From positions 6,706,001 through 6,770,000 of the forward strand of contig NZ_CP120997.1 in NCBI RefSeq assembly GCF_030719295.1: a DNA stretch of 64,000 nt, given 5' to 3'. The notes beneath the pieces were generated by a model. The model saw only the letters and a program-made list of their open reading frames with translations. It was not told the origin of the DNA and ran no database searches. The DNA is from Streptomyces sp. Mut1 (lineage in GTDB: Bacteria > Actinomycetota > Actinomycetes > Streptomycetales > Streptomycetaceae). Shown piece by piece: positions 16,695-25,425 of this stretch. Positions within the stretch are counted from its first letter, which is position 1. Every line of letters starts with the position of its first letter. The position numbers and the translations under genes were made by a program.

Positions 16695-17852
16695 ATGTCA
16701 GCGCTGCTCGCGACCGAGGACCGCAGCCGTGAACTACGCATACACGGCCTGACGGCGGACGAGCACCGTGCGCACCTGGCCACGCACGCCGACGCCGGCT
16801 TTCTGCAGCACCCGTCGTGGGCGGGTGTGAAAGAGGGATGGTCGTCGGAGAGCCTCGGCTGGCACGACGGGGACGGGGTGCTGAGCGGCAGCGCGCTCGT
16901 CCTCTACCGGCAGTTCCCCGGCACCCGGAAGTACTTCGCCTATCTTCCGGAAGGGCCGGTCGTCGACTGGGCCGACCCCGGCATCGACCGGTGGCTGCGG
17001 CCGCTGCTCGCCCATCTGCGCGCTGCCGGGGCGTTCGCCGTACGCATGGGGCCTTCCCCCGCCTACCGCCGCTGGGACACCCCCCGGCTCAAGGCCGCCA
17101 CCGGGCCGGGCCGCACCATCCCGGACGTCCTGGCCAGCGAGGTCGACCCGCTCGGCGCGGCCGTCGCGGACCGGCTGCGGGCACGCGGCTGGCAGCGCTG
17201 CGGCAAGGACGGCGACGACGCCGACGCCCAGCCCCGGTACGTCTTCCGGGTGCCGCTCGCCGGACGCGGCACCGAGGACCTGTGGGCCGGGCTCAACCAG
17301 GAGTGGCGGCGCAATGTCCGCCGCGCGGGGAAGGCGGGGGTGCGCGTCGTGACCGGCAGCGCCGCCGAACTGCCCGAGTTCCACCGGCTGCTGCGGATCA
17401 CCGAGGAACGCGACGGCTTCCGCCTCGGGCGCTCCCTCGCCTACTACCAGCGCCAGTACGCCGTGCTCAACGCCGAACAGCCGGGCCGGATGAGGCTCTG
17501 CCTCGCCGTCCACGAAGGCGAGATCCTCGCCGCGCACACCGTCATCAGCACCGGCCGGCGGGTCTGGTACCAGACGGGCGCCTCCGCCGACCACCGCCGC
17601 GAGGTCCGCCCCAGCAACGCCCTCCAGTGGCAGCTGATGTGCGACGCCCGGGACGGGGGCGCACAGGTGTACGACATGCGCGGGGTATCCTCCACCCTCG
17701 ATCCCGACGACCGGCCCTTCGGGCTGCTGCGCTGGAAATTCGGCACCGGCGGACACGTCGTGGAAACCCTCGGAGAGTGGGAGACATCGGTGGGCGGAGC
17801 CGCCAACAACACGCTGTACCGGGCATTCCGGGCCTACCTGGCGCGCCGGTGA
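16695..17852 (+). CDS. FemX/FemAB-like peptidoglycan aminoacyltransferase
   Basis: 385 aa from ATG 16695, preceded by GAGGAAAGG. The double GNAT-fold hallmarks of the FemABX family are visible: FLQHPSWAGVKEGW at the start, YLPEGPVVDW, NQEWRRNVRRAGKAGV, HTVISTGRRVWYQTGAS and VYDMRGVSSTLDPDDRPFGLLRWKFGTGGHVVE. Members add amino acids to lipid II to build the interpeptide bridge (glycine in Streptomyces). Its stop overlaps the murJ start by GTGA, which ties bridge synthesis to lipid II flipping. Confidence 0.92.
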   Translation: MSALLATEDRSRELRIHGLTADEHRAHLATHADAGFLQHPSWAGVKEGWSSESLGWHDGDGVLSGSALVLYRQFPGTRKYFAYLPEGPVVDWADPGIDRWLRPLLAHLRAAGAFAVRMGPSPAYRRWDTPRLKAATGPGRTIPDVLASEVDPLGAAVADRLRARGWQRCGKDGDDADAQPRYVFRVPLAGRGTEDLWAGLNQEWRRNVRRAGKAGVRVVTGSAAELPEFHRLLRITEERDGFRLGRSLAYYQRQYAVLNAEQPGRMRLCLAVHEGEILAAHTVISTGRRVWYQTGASADHRREVRPSNALQWQLMCDARDGGAQVYDMRGVSSTLDPDDRPFGLLRWKFGTGGHVVETLGEWETSVGGAANNTLYRAFRAYLARR

Positions 17853-19540
17853 CGGCCGCCGACGCCGCCCCCGCGGCAGACGCCCCCGAACAGTCCGCGA
17901 ACCGCGGCTCCGGCTCGGTGCTGCGCAGCGGCGCCGTGATGGCCGCCGGCTCCGTCGTCTCGCGGGCGACGGGGTTCATACGCTCGGCGGTCGTCGTCGC
18001 CGCGCTCGGCACCGGACTGCGGGCCGACGGCTACACGGTCGCCAACACCGTGCCCAACATCCTCTACATGCTGCTGATCGGCGGCGCCCTCAACGCGGTC
18101 TTCGTCCCCGAACTCGTCCGCGCCGCCAAGGAACACAGCGACGGCGGCGCCGCCTACACCGACCGCCTGCTGACCCTGTGCACGGCAGGTCTGATCGCCC
18201 TCACCGCGCTCGCCGTCATCGGCGCACCGCTGATCATCTCGGTCTACGCCCCCACCTACGACGGCGAGCAGGCCGAACTCACCATCGCCCTGGCCCGCTA
18301 CTGCCTGCCGCAGATCCTCTTCTACGGCCTGTTCACACTCCTCGGGCAGGTGCTCAACGCCCGTGACCGGTTCGGCGCGATGATGTGGACGCCCGTCCTC
18401 AACAACGTCGTGATCATCGCGGTGTTCGGGCTCTACCTCTGGACGGCCGCCGGCTCGGACGGCACCCTCACCTCCGCGCAGGCCCAGTGGCTGGGCTGGG
18501 GCACCACGGCGGGCATCGCCGTGCAGAGCCTCGCGCTGGTGCCCTCCCTGCGGGCCGCGAAATTCCGCTGGCGGCCGCGGTTCGACTGGCGCGGCAGCGG
18601 ACTCACCCGTCCGCTGCGCGCGGCCGGCTGGCTCGTCATGCTCGTCCTGACCAACCAGGCCGCCTACTGGGTCGTGACCCGGCTCTCCACCGCGACCGGC
18701 CAGCACGCCGTGGACCAGCATGTCGCGGGCGGCGCCGGCTACACCGCGTACAGCTACGCCTATCAGCTGTGGGTGGTGCCGCAGGGCATCGTGACCGTCA
18801 GCCTCGTCACCGCGCTGATGCCCCGGATGAGCCGGGCGGCGGCCGGCGGCGACCTGGCCGGGGTGCGGCGGGACCTCTCGTACGCGCTGCGCACCTCCGC
18901 GGCCGTGGTCGTCCCCGCCGCCGCCCTCCTGCTGGCGCTCGCGCCCTGGGTGATGGGGTCGGTCTTCGGCTACGGACGCACGGGGCCGGCGGACATCACG
19001 GTGATGGCGGGCATGATGGCCGCGTTCGCCCCCGGGCTCATCGCCTTCTCCGGTCAGTACGTGCTCTCCCGGGGCTTCTACGCGATGAGCGACACCCGCA
19101 CCCCCTTCCTGCTGAACCTGGTCATCGCCGCCCTGAACGCCGGGCTCTGCGTCGTCGCCTACCTGCTGCTGCCCCCGCGCTGGGCGGTGACGGGCATGGC
19201 GGGCGCGTACTCGGTGGCCCTGCTCACCGGCTTCGCGTTCACCGCGTACGTCCTGAACCGCAGGGTCTCCCCGGCCGGTGCCGGGCGCCCCTCGCTCACC
19301 CGCTCGCCCGGGGTACGGGCCCACGCGCGGCTGACGGCCGCCTGCGTGCCCGCCGGGCTGCTGGCGTACCTGGCGGCCCGCGCCGTCGACACGGACGGGT
19401 CGGGATCCGGGGACCTCGCCGCGCTGGGCGCGGGGACCGTCGTCCTCGCCCTGGTCGTGGCGCTGCTGGCCCGCCCCCTGGGACTCACCGAGGTCAGCGC
19501 CGCGCTGAACGCCGTCCGGGGCCGGCTGAGGCGCACCTGA
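17849..19540 (+). CDS. murJ: Lipid II flippase MurJ
   Basis: 563 aa from GTG 17849, overlapping the femX-like stop. The frame extends upstream but that part is a shadow of the preceding gene. Multi-pass MVF-family protein: SGAVMAAGSVVSRATGFIRS at the start, NTVPNILYMLLIGGALNAVFVPELVR, LARYCLPQILFYGLFTLLGQ and VLNNVVIIAV, with about 14 hydrophobic segments. It flips lipid II across the membrane for cell-wall synthesis. Confidence 0.95.
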   Translation: MTAADAAPAADAPEQSANRGSGSVLRSGAVMAAGSVVSRATGFIRSAVVVAALGTGLRADGYTVANTVPNILYMLLIGGALNAVFVPELVRAAKEHSDGGAAYTDRLLTLCTAGLIALTALAVIGAPLIISVYAPTYDGEQAELTIALARYCLPQILFYGLFTLLGQVLNARDRFGAMMWTPVLNNVVIIAVFGLYLWTAAGSDGTLTSAQAQWLGWGTTAGIAVQSLALVPSLRAAKFRWRPRFDWRGSGLTRPLRAAGWLVMLVLTNQAAYWVVTRLSTATGQHAVDQHVAGGAGYTAYSYAYQLWVVPQGIVTVSLVTALMPRMSRAAAGGDLAGVRRDLSYALRTSAAVVVPAAALLLALAPWVMGSVFGYGRTGPADITVMAGMMAAFAPGLIAFSGQYVLSRGFYAMSDTRTPFLLNLVIAALNAGLCVVAYLLLPPRWAVTGMAGAYSVALLTGFAFTAYVLNRRVSPAGAGRPSLTRSPGVRAHARLTAACVPAGLLAYLAARAVDTDGSGSGDLAALGAGTVVLALVVALLARPLGLTEVSAALNAVRGRLRRT

Positions 19541-19600
19541 ACCGGGCCCCGACCGCCCGCCCGTTCGCATCCATTCCTTGATCGCTGGGAAACTGACGCC

Positions 19601-20284
19601 ATGCCTCGCGTGCTCCTGATCGAAGACGACCCCTCCGTGCGGGAAGGGGTCGAACTGGGGCTGCGCAGGCGCGGACACGAGCTGCGGGCCGTCGGTACGG
19701 GCGAGGCGGGGCTCGCCGCGCTGGGCGAATTCCGGCCCGATCTGGTCCTCCTCGACCTCATGCTGCCCGGCATGAACGGCGTCCAGGTCTGCCGCCGGAT
19801 CCGCGAGACCAGCCAGCTGCCCGTCATCATGCTCACCGCGCGCGGCGACGACTTCGACGTCGTGGTGGGCCTGGAGGCGGGCGCCGACGACTACATCGTC
19901 AAACCCGCCCGCACCGAGGTCATCGACGCCCGCGTCCGCGCCGTGCTGCGCCGGATCGCCGTCCCCGCCGGACGCGGCGGCACCGAGACGCACGGCGAGC
20001 TGACCGTCGACCGCGCGGGCCTGGCCGTCGCGAAGTCCGGCGAGCGCCTGCTGCTCGCACCCTCCGAACTGAAGCTCCTGCTCCACCTCTCGGCCTCGCC
20101 CGAGCAGGTCTTCAGCCGCCAGCAGCTCCTCGAATACGTGTGGGAGCACAGCTACCACGGGGACGCCCGGCTGGTCGACGCCTGTGTGCGCAGGCTGCGC
20201 CAGAAGGTCGAGGACGTGCCCGGCAGCCCCCGCTACATCCAGACCGTGCGCGGTTTCGGCTACCGTTTCGGACCCCTTGAGTGA
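19601..20284 (+). CDS. OmpR/PhoB-type response regulator
   Basis: 227 aa from ATG 19601. Receiver domain with acidic pocket EDD (8-10), phospho-acceptor Asp52 in LLDLMLPG, Thr79 and Lys101 in VKPAR. The C-terminal winged helix has SELKLLLHLS, FSRQQLLEYVWEH and the recognition region DARLVDACVRRLRQKVEDVP, then TVRGFGYRF. It overlaps the kinase start by 4 bp. The arrangement regulator-kinase-lipoprotein recalls Streptomyces envelope-sensing systems of the AfsQ/Cse type, but I cannot assign an orthologue. Confidence 0.93.
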   Translation: MPRVLLIEDDPSVREGVELGLRRRGHELRAVGTGEAGLAALGEFRPDLVLLDLMLPGMNGVQVCRRIRETSQLPVIMLTARGDDFDVVVGLEAGADDYIVKPARTEVIDARVRAVLRRIAVPAGRGGTETHGELTVDRAGLAVAKSGERLLLAPSELKLLLHLSASPEQVFSRQQLLEYVWEHSYHGDARLVDACVRRLRQKVEDVPGSPRYIQTVRGFGYRFGPLE

Positions 20285-21717
20285 AGCTCTTCGCCGCCCG
20301 CTTCGGCCTGCGCACCCGGCTGATCGCCGCGTTCCTGTTCGTCGCCGCCGTCAGCGCCGCCACCACCGCGGCCCTCACCTACCGCGAGGCCCGCTCGGCG
20401 ATACTCCAGCAGGCGCAGGACACCGCCGTGTCCCAGTTCCGGGACCGGGTCGCGGCCCAGGGCATCACCATTCCGCTGGACCGGGTCTGGATGCGGGAGA
20501 TCTGCCTCACGCTGGCCCGGCAGGGCACCTCGCACACGTGGACCGTCTTCGCCGAATACGGGAACCTGCGGGCCTCCTCCTCGGACCGGACGACCTCCAC
20601 CGTGATCACTCCCGCGCTGCGCGCCGCCGCCCGCGGCAGCGCCCACGGCTCGTTCCAGCGGGTCGTCAAGAACGGCAAGCCGTGGCTGACCGTCGGCATG
20701 CCGACCCTGTTCGACCGGGGCGACGGCAGCCAGCCCACCGGCCTCGTCCTCTACGCCGTGATGCCGCTGTCCAGCGAGGAGGCCAACGTCGCCGCCATGG
20801 TCACCGCCGCCCGTGACGGCGCCCTGCCCGCCCTGCTCGTCGCCCTGGTGCCCGCCCTGCTCGCCGCCCGCAGCGTCCTGCGCCCGGTGCGCGACCTGCG
20901 CAGGGCCGCCGCCGGCATCGGCCGGGGTGAGCTGGACACCCGCATCACGGTGCGCGGCAACGACGAAATCGCCGACCTCGCCTGGACGTTCAACGAGTCG
21001 TCGACCAAGCTCCAGGAGTCCGTCGACGAGCTGCGCCGCGCCGAGGAGCGGGCCAGGCGCTTCGCCTCCGACGTCTCCCACGAACTGCGCACCCCGCTCG
21101 CCGGCATGCTCGCCGTCACCGAGGTCCTGGACGAGGACGCCGGTGAACTGCGCCCCGACACCGCCGCCGCCGTCCGGCTGATCAGCGCGGAGACGGGGAA
21201 GCTCGCCACCCTGGTGGAGGACCTGATGGAGATATCCCGCTTCGACGCCCGCGCGGCGGACCTGCACCTGGACGAGGTCGATGTCGCCGAGACCGTACGC
21301 AAGACGCTCCAGAGCCGCCGCTGGGAGGGCCGGGTCACCACCGAACTCGCCGACGGCGTACGGGCGGTGCTCGACCCGCGCCGCTTCGACGTGGTCGTCG
21401 CCAACCTCGTCGGCAACGCGCTGCGGCACGGCGCCGAACCGGTCACCCTGCGGGTGCGTACCGGGCGGCGGGACGACGGGGACCGGCTCGTCGTGGAGGT
21501 CCGGGACAGCGGACCCGGCATCGACGAGGCCGTGCTCCCGCACATCTTCGACCGCTTCTACAAGGCCGACGCGGCGCGCACCCGGTCGGCGGGCAGCGGT
21601 CTCGGCCTCGCCATCGCGCAGGAGAACGTCCGGCTGCACGGCGGCACGGTCGGCGCGGCGAACACCCCGGGCGGCGGCGCGGTGTTCACCGTGGACCTGC
21701 CGATGGGGGAGCGGTGA
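20281..21717 (+). CDS. Sensor histidine kinase
   Basis: 478 aa from GTG 20281. The first membrane helix is at ~12-35, followed by an extracytoplasmic sensor region of ~130 residues and a second helix near 180-200. HAMP follows, then the dimerisation box ASDVSHELRTPLAG with the phospho-His near 266. The ATPase has N-box VVVANLVGNALRHG, G1 DSGPGIDE, F-box FDRFYKAD and G2 GSGLGLAI. It is the cognate partner of the regulator upstream. Its stop overlaps the lipoprotein start. Confidence 0.93.
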   Translation: MKLFAARFGLRTRLIAAFLFVAAVSAATTAALTYREARSAILQQAQDTAVSQFRDRVAAQGITIPLDRVWMREICLTLARQGTSHTWTVFAEYGNLRASSSDRTTSTVITPALRAAARGSAHGSFQRVVKNGKPWLTVGMPTLFDRGDGSQPTGLVLYAVMPLSSEEANVAAMVTAARDGALPALLVALVPALLAARSVLRPVRDLRRAAAGIGRGELDTRITVRGNDEIADLAWTFNESSTKLQESVDELRRAEERARRFASDVSHELRTPLAGMLAVTEVLDEDAGELRPDTAAAVRLISAETGKLATLVEDLMEISRFDARAADLHLDEVDVAETVRKTLQSRRWEGRVTTELADGVRAVLDPRRFDVVVANLVGNALRHGAEPVTLRVRTGRRDDGDRLVVEVRDSGPGIDEAVLPHIFDRFYKADAARTRSAGSGLGLAIAQENVRLHGGTVGAANTPGGGAVFTVDLPMGER

Positions 21718-22250
21718 GGGGGCGGCGCGCACTCGGCGCGCTGCTGCCCGTACTGCTGCTCGCGACCGCCACCGGCTGCGGCATCCGCGCGACGGACGTC
21801 GTGGAGGCCGGGGAACCGGCGACGGTGGAGGTGGCCCCGGCCGGTCAGCTCGGCACCCTGCTGTACTTCGTCTCCTCGTCCACGGCCTCCCGGCTGCTGC
21901 CGGTCGTCCGGAACGTCGGCTGGGAGGGCTATGGCGACGATGACGGCCGGAAGCAGGGCGGACCCGTCGGGGCGTCGGCCGCCGTCGCCCTGCTCTTCCA
22001 GGGGCCCAACGCGGCGGAGAAGGCGGCGGGCCTGCGCACGGAGCTGCCCGGGGACCTGGTGAAGGTCGGCGTCGAGCTGAGCGCGCAGGGCGTACAGGTC
22101 ACCCTCACCCTCCCGGTCACCGGACTCTCCCGGGCGGCCCGCGAGCAGCTCATCTGCACCGCGGCCCGAGCCCGTACCGCCGACCGCACCGAGGCGGTCA
22201 CGGTCACCGGCACGGACGGCGTCATCGGCCCGGCGCACTGCTCCGTCTGA
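21714..22250 (+). CDS. Small secreted lipoprotein of the two-component operon
   Basis: 178 aa from GTG 21714, in GTGA overlap with the kinase gene. Signal peptide LLPVLLLATATGCG has its lipobox ending at Cys near 22. The mature part (VEVAPAGQLGTLLYFVSSSTASRLLPVVR, then VALLFQGPNAAEKAAGLRTELP) resembles one GerMN-like domain. A lipoprotein coupled to a sensor kinase may modulate its signalling at the membrane; that role is inferred from position. Confidence 0.85.
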   Translation: MRGRRALGALLPVLLLATATGCGIRATDVVEAGEPATVEVAPAGQLGTLLYFVSSSTASRLLPVVRNVGWEGYGDDDGRKQGGPVGASAAVALLFQGPNAAEKAAGLRTELPGDLVKVGVELSAQGVQVTLTLPVTGLSRAAREQLICTAARARTADRTEAVTVTGTDGVIGPAHCSV

Positions 22251-22262
22251 GCAGGGACGGGA

Positions 22263-22292
22263 GCCGGCGCGCGAGCTCCGTGGAGCGCCGGC
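22263..22292. terminator. Bidirectional hairpin between converging genes
   Basis: GCCGGCGC (22263-22270) pairs perfectly with GCGCCGGC (22285-22292) around a 14-nt loop, in the 87-bp gap between the lipoprotein and methyltransferase stops. Confidence 0.55.
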
Positions 22293-22337
22293 GGGCCGGG
22301 GCCGTGTGTGGTCGCGCCTTCGCCGTCAGCGGTGCGG

Positions 22338-23135
22338 TCAGCTGGTTTTGAGGGCGACTGCTCCGTAGACGCCGATCGCGGCCGGCCGTGCTGAGGAGGG
22401 TGTGTCCGGCCGCCAGGAGGGGACGGAAACGAGGCCGGGCGTCAGCAGCTCGAAACCCTCGAAGAACTTCCCGATCTCGCTGTGGGAGCGCGGGGTGAGG
22501 GGCGTGGTGGCTGTGTCGTAGACGGCTTGTGCCGCGCTGCAGTCGGCGAAGTCGTCGGTGGCGTGCGAGAGCACCAGGTAGCTGCCGGCCGGGAGCGCGT
22601 CGCGCAGGGTGGCGACGATCCGTTCGGGCCTGTGCGCGTCAGTGAGGAAGTGGAGCACGGAGGTGAGGAGCAGGGCGAGGGGGCGGTCGAAGTCGATGAC
22701 GTCGCGGACGTGGGGATGTTCCACGATGGCCCGCGGGTCGCGGAGGTCGGCGAGCGCGACGCCGATCGTGTCGGAGCTGCGCAGCAGGGCGTCCGCGTGT
22801 GCGGTGACGATCGGGTCGTTGTCGACGTACGCGACGCGCACGTCGGGCGCCGCTTCGAGGGCGACCTCGTGCACGTTGGGGGAATGGGGCAGCCCGGTGC
22901 CGATGTCGAGGACCTGCCGCACGCCCGCGCCGACGACGTGGCGGACGGCGCGCTCCAGGAAGGCACGGTTGGCACGGGCGCCGGCCCGCTCCTGGGGCGC
23001 GGCGGCGACGAGTTCGTCACCGGCCTGTTGGTCCACCCGGTAGTTGTCCTTGCCGCCGAGCAGGTAGTCGTAGATCCTCGCGGAGTGAGGTCGGCCGGTG
23101 TCGATCACCGGGACGGATAAGCCATGCTGCCTCAA
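22338..23135 (-). CDS. SAM-dependent methyltransferase, DUF574/SAV2177 type
   Basis: 265 aa if started at TTG 23135, which has AGGAG six bases upstream. Key segments are VIDTGRPHSARIYDYLLGGKDNYRVD, then RANRAFLERAVRHVV, SAM-binding VLDIGTGLPHSPNVHEVA, VAYVDNDPIV and LLTSVLHFLTDAHRPE. This matches a family very abundant in Streptomyces whose substrates are largely unknown. With this start, codon 6 is TTA, which would make expression bldA-dependent; a GTG at 23108 would avoid it but has no RBS. Convergent with the lipoprotein gene. Confidence 0.88.
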   Translation of the reverse strand: MRQHGLSVPVIDTGRPHSARIYDYLLGGKDNYRVDQQAGDELVAAAPQERAGARANRAFLERAVRHVVGAGVRQVLDIGTGLPHSPNVHEVALEAAPDVRVAYVDNDPIVTAHADALLRSSDTIGVALADLRDPRAIVEHPHVRDVIDFDRPLALLLTSVLHFLTDAHRPERIVATLRDALPAGSYLVLSHATDDFADCSAAQAVYDTATTPLTPRSHSEIGKFFEGFELLTPGLVSVPSWRPDTPSSARPAAIGVYGAVALKTS

Positions 23136-23322
23136 GTGGCGCTCCTCTCGGCGGTCGCTGCCGTCAAGGGGCTGCGGGGGCCGGACGTGTGCTCTCCCGG
23201 GCCGCGTGACGTGAAGCGCGCAGTCCGGGTGTGCGACGGGCATGCGTACGTTCGGCCGACGTCCGCAACAGGTCGACACGGGAGTCTGCCGATGGTGCGA
23301 TCCTGCCCTTGCGTCCGACGGC

Positions 23323-23940
23323 ATGTCAACTAAAGTACACAAGAGCAAGATCGATGATGGCGAGAGAGATCATTACGTGAGTGCGAGCCGTGACGAGGGA
23401 GAGGCCCGGAGAGGCGCTGCCGCCGAAACGCTGTGTCCGCCACCGAACTCCCTTGCGCAGAAGCTGAAGTCGCTCATGGCCCACCGGAAGGACACACGGG
23501 GCAGGCCGTACGTCTCCCGCACCCTGTCGCAGGCCGTCGACGACCTGCCCGACCCGCCCGCGACGACATCGTTCGCGCTCATCGCGAAACTTGCCGGCGG
23601 CCAGCAGGACAACCCGACGATCAAGACCGTCCTCGCCCTGTGCCAGGCCCTCGGCGACGTGCCGCCGGCATACCTGCTGCCGCACGCCGGCTACGACGAC
23701 CTCGCAGCGCTCGAAGCCTTCGAGAACCCGCTCGCCCGTCGCTTGCTCGTCCTGCTGAGCGACCTGCCGGAGAGTGAAGTCCGCAAGGTGGTCGCACATC
23801 TGGAACGCCGGCGTGAAACCCTCGGCCTGTCCTCCGTGCCGGACGACGGACCGAGCGCCGAGAAGCCGAGGAAGGCCCGGCGACGGCGGACTGAATCCGA
23901 AGCCGCCCAATACGCGGCCGATGCACTGGAAGGTCTCTGA
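23323..23940 (+). CDS. XRE-type helix-turn-helix regulator
   Basis: 205 aa from ATG 23323; a GTG at 23377 (VSASRDEG) after GAGAGA is another possible start. The central helix-turn-helix (NSLAQKLKSLMAHRK, then SRTLSQAVDDL, FALIAKLAGGQQDNPTIKTVLALCQALGDVPPAYLLP) is of the Cro/XRE kind. The C-terminus is basic (KPRKARRRRTES). Its stop overlaps the start of the next gene (TGATG), so the regulator and the membrane protein form a coupled pair, a common Streptomyces arrangement. Confidence 0.85.
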   Translation: MSTKVHKSKIDDGERDHYVSASRDEGEARRGAAAETLCPPPNSLAQKLKSLMAHRKDTRGRPYVSRTLSQAVDDLPDPPATTSFALIAKLAGGQQDNPTIKTVLALCQALGDVPPAYLLPHAGYDDLAALEAFENPLARRLLVLLSDLPESEVRKVVAHLERRRETLGLSSVPDDGPSAEKPRKARRRRTESEAAQYAADALEGL

Positions 23941-24722
23941 TGGACGGCATGATATTCGGCTCCTGCGCCGTCGCGGGAGTGATCGTCACCGTGCTCTGCG
24001 CCCGGAGAGCCATGCACCACCCACGCGTGTTCACCTGGTTAATCGCCGTGGCGTTCGGTGTATGCACCGTGGGAGTCTTCTTCGCGGTACCCGCGGTCGC
24101 CGGGACGGCCGAGGACATCACCGGCCTGGACAACGCCGGGAAGCTGGTGGCGCACGTGTGCGCCATCCTCTGGTGCGCGGCACTGCAGATCACGATGGTG
24201 GACCTGGCCTACCGCCCGGAGTACCTACGAGCCGCCATGTACCAGCGCGTCTTCGCGGCAGTCGTCGTACTGGCCGTGATGGTCCCGCTCTTCCTCGCCG
24301 CGAACGGCCGGGACGTCGAGTTCACCACGGCGTACGCCGACCATCCGTCCGTGGCCGCCTACCTGCTCGTCTACCTCTCCTACGTCCTGGTCACCTGCGG
24401 CGAACTCGCCTTCATGTGCGGCCGCACCGCCCGCCGATGCCGCACTATCCGTCCCTGGACCGGCGCCGGCTTCGCGCTGTGTGCTCTCGCGGCGGTGCTG
24501 GGCGTCGGTTACACGATGTCCAAGGGCTCCTACATCGTCTTCTACACACTCGACAGCCCGTGGTCCCTCGCCGTCGAGGAGGCAGTGAGCCCGGCACTGA
24601 GCGGGCTCGCCGTCCTCTTCCTCTTCGCCGGCCTGACCATGCCGATGCTCGGCGGGCTGCTCCAGCGGCTGCGTGGACGCGAGCAGACCACACAGGCGCG
24701 TCGGTCAGTGGTCGACCTGTAG
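23940..24722 (+). CDS. Seven-helix membrane protein (MAB_1171c-like)
   Basis: 260 aa from ATG 23940, overlapping the regulator stop. About seven membrane helices are visible (IFGSCAVAGVIVTVLCA, FTWLIAVAFGVCTVGVFFAV, VVVLAVMVPLFLA, YLLVYLSYVLVTCGELAFM, FALCALAAVLGVGYTMS, LSGLAVLFLFAGLTMP). It resembles the MAB_1171c-type putative transporters found next to XRE genes in Streptomyces, as I remember them. Leu34 is a TTA codon (24039-24041), so translation probably needs the bldA tRNA and follows development. Confidence 0.8.
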   Translation: MDGMIFGSCAVAGVIVTVLCARRAMHHPRVFTWLIAVAFGVCTVGVFFAVPAVAGTAEDITGLDNAGKLVAHVCAILWCAALQITMVDLAYRPEYLRAAMYQRVFAAVVVLAVMVPLFLAANGRDVEFTTAYADHPSVAAYLLVYLSYVLVTCGELAFMCGRTARRCRTIRPWTGAGFALCALAAVLGVGYTMSKGSYIVFYTLDSPWSLAVEEAVSPALSGLAVLFLFAGLTMPMLGGLLQRLRGREQTTQARRSVVDL

Positions 24723-24828
24723 GGGCGGCCGGGGGCAGCAGCGCCCTCGGCCCCGCCTGCTCGTTTCCGTGCGCGCTGCGGCGGGTGCGTGCGAAAATCC
24801 GCTTGAGGGCGGCGCGAAGGAGCAGGCG

Positions 24829-25425
24829 ATGAGACGGCTCGACCGGAGGATCCAGTTCCACAACGCTGACGACCAGACCGCCGACTGGATGGCGCAGGCG
24901 CGTACGGCCGAGACGCGTACGCGCATCCGACGCTGGTCGCGGGTGGAGACGACCGGCGTGCTGACGGTGCTGGTCGGTGCCTCGCTGCTCGTCCTCGCCC
25001 CGTTCGCGACGCTCGCGCTGGCCATCTGGTTCGGCGTCGCCGGCATCGGCCGTACGGACGTGTACTGGTGGGTGTGGGGCATTGCCGCCGGGGTGCCGCT
25101 CGTCGGAGGCATCCTCATGGCCGTGGGCAGTCGCGAGCGCCTCGCGGCCTGCTTCGCGGACGGGTACGTGTCGACGGGCCGTGTCGACAAGGTGATCGAG
25201 CAGTCCGGCAGCGGCGACGACACCACGTCGTACCAGTTGAGGGTCAGCGCCGAGCTGCCCGACGGCGTCGTCCTCCACCGGAAGGTGTACCTGGACGGAA
25301 GCAACCCCCGTCGGCGGATCGGAGGACCGATCCGTTTCCGTCACAACACCCTTGACCCCGACGACGCGCACGACGTTCTGTTCGACGGGTTCCCGGGTGC
25401 GGACGCGAAGGCGGTGCGATCATGA
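24829..25425 (+). CDS. Two-helix membrane protein with C-terminal DPDD motif
   Basis: 198 aa from ATG 24829, with AAGGAG upstream. The N-terminus has QTADWMAQARTAETRTRIRRW, then two membrane helices (VLTVLVGASLLVLAPFATLA and WGIAAGVPLVGGILMAV). A cytoplasmic or external beta domain follows (TGRVDKVIEQ, YQLRVSAELPDG), ending GPIRFRHNTLDPDDAHDVLF. The layout recalls DUF3592-like proteins, where a closing loop of the form RY.P.DP is typical. It is the head of a four-gene patch sharing this motif. Function unknown. Confidence 0.7.
   Translation: MRRLDRRIQFHNADDQTADWMAQARTAETRTRIRRWSRVETTGVLTVLVGASLLVLAPFATLALAIWFGVAGIGRTDVYWWVWGIAAGVPLVGGILMAVGSRERLAACFADGYVSTGRVDKVIEQSGSGDDTTSYQLRVSAELPDGVVLHRKVYLDGSNPRRRIGGPIRFRHNTLDPDDAHDVLFDGFPGADAKAVRS

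Noticed and set aside
16817..17848. Extension of MurJ upstream of 17849
   Set aside because: This part is an alternative frame of the FemX-like gene; the GTG at 17849 overlaps that gene's stop in the usual coupled manner.
17834..20158. 774-codon open frame on the minus strand
   Set aside because: Antisense to murJ and the response regulator; composition is that of a GC shadow.
23187..23215. GTGCTCTCCCGGGCCGCGTGACG, at first sight like a CRISPR repeat start
   Set aside because: Only the first eight bases match; there is no stem, no handle and no second copy nearby.
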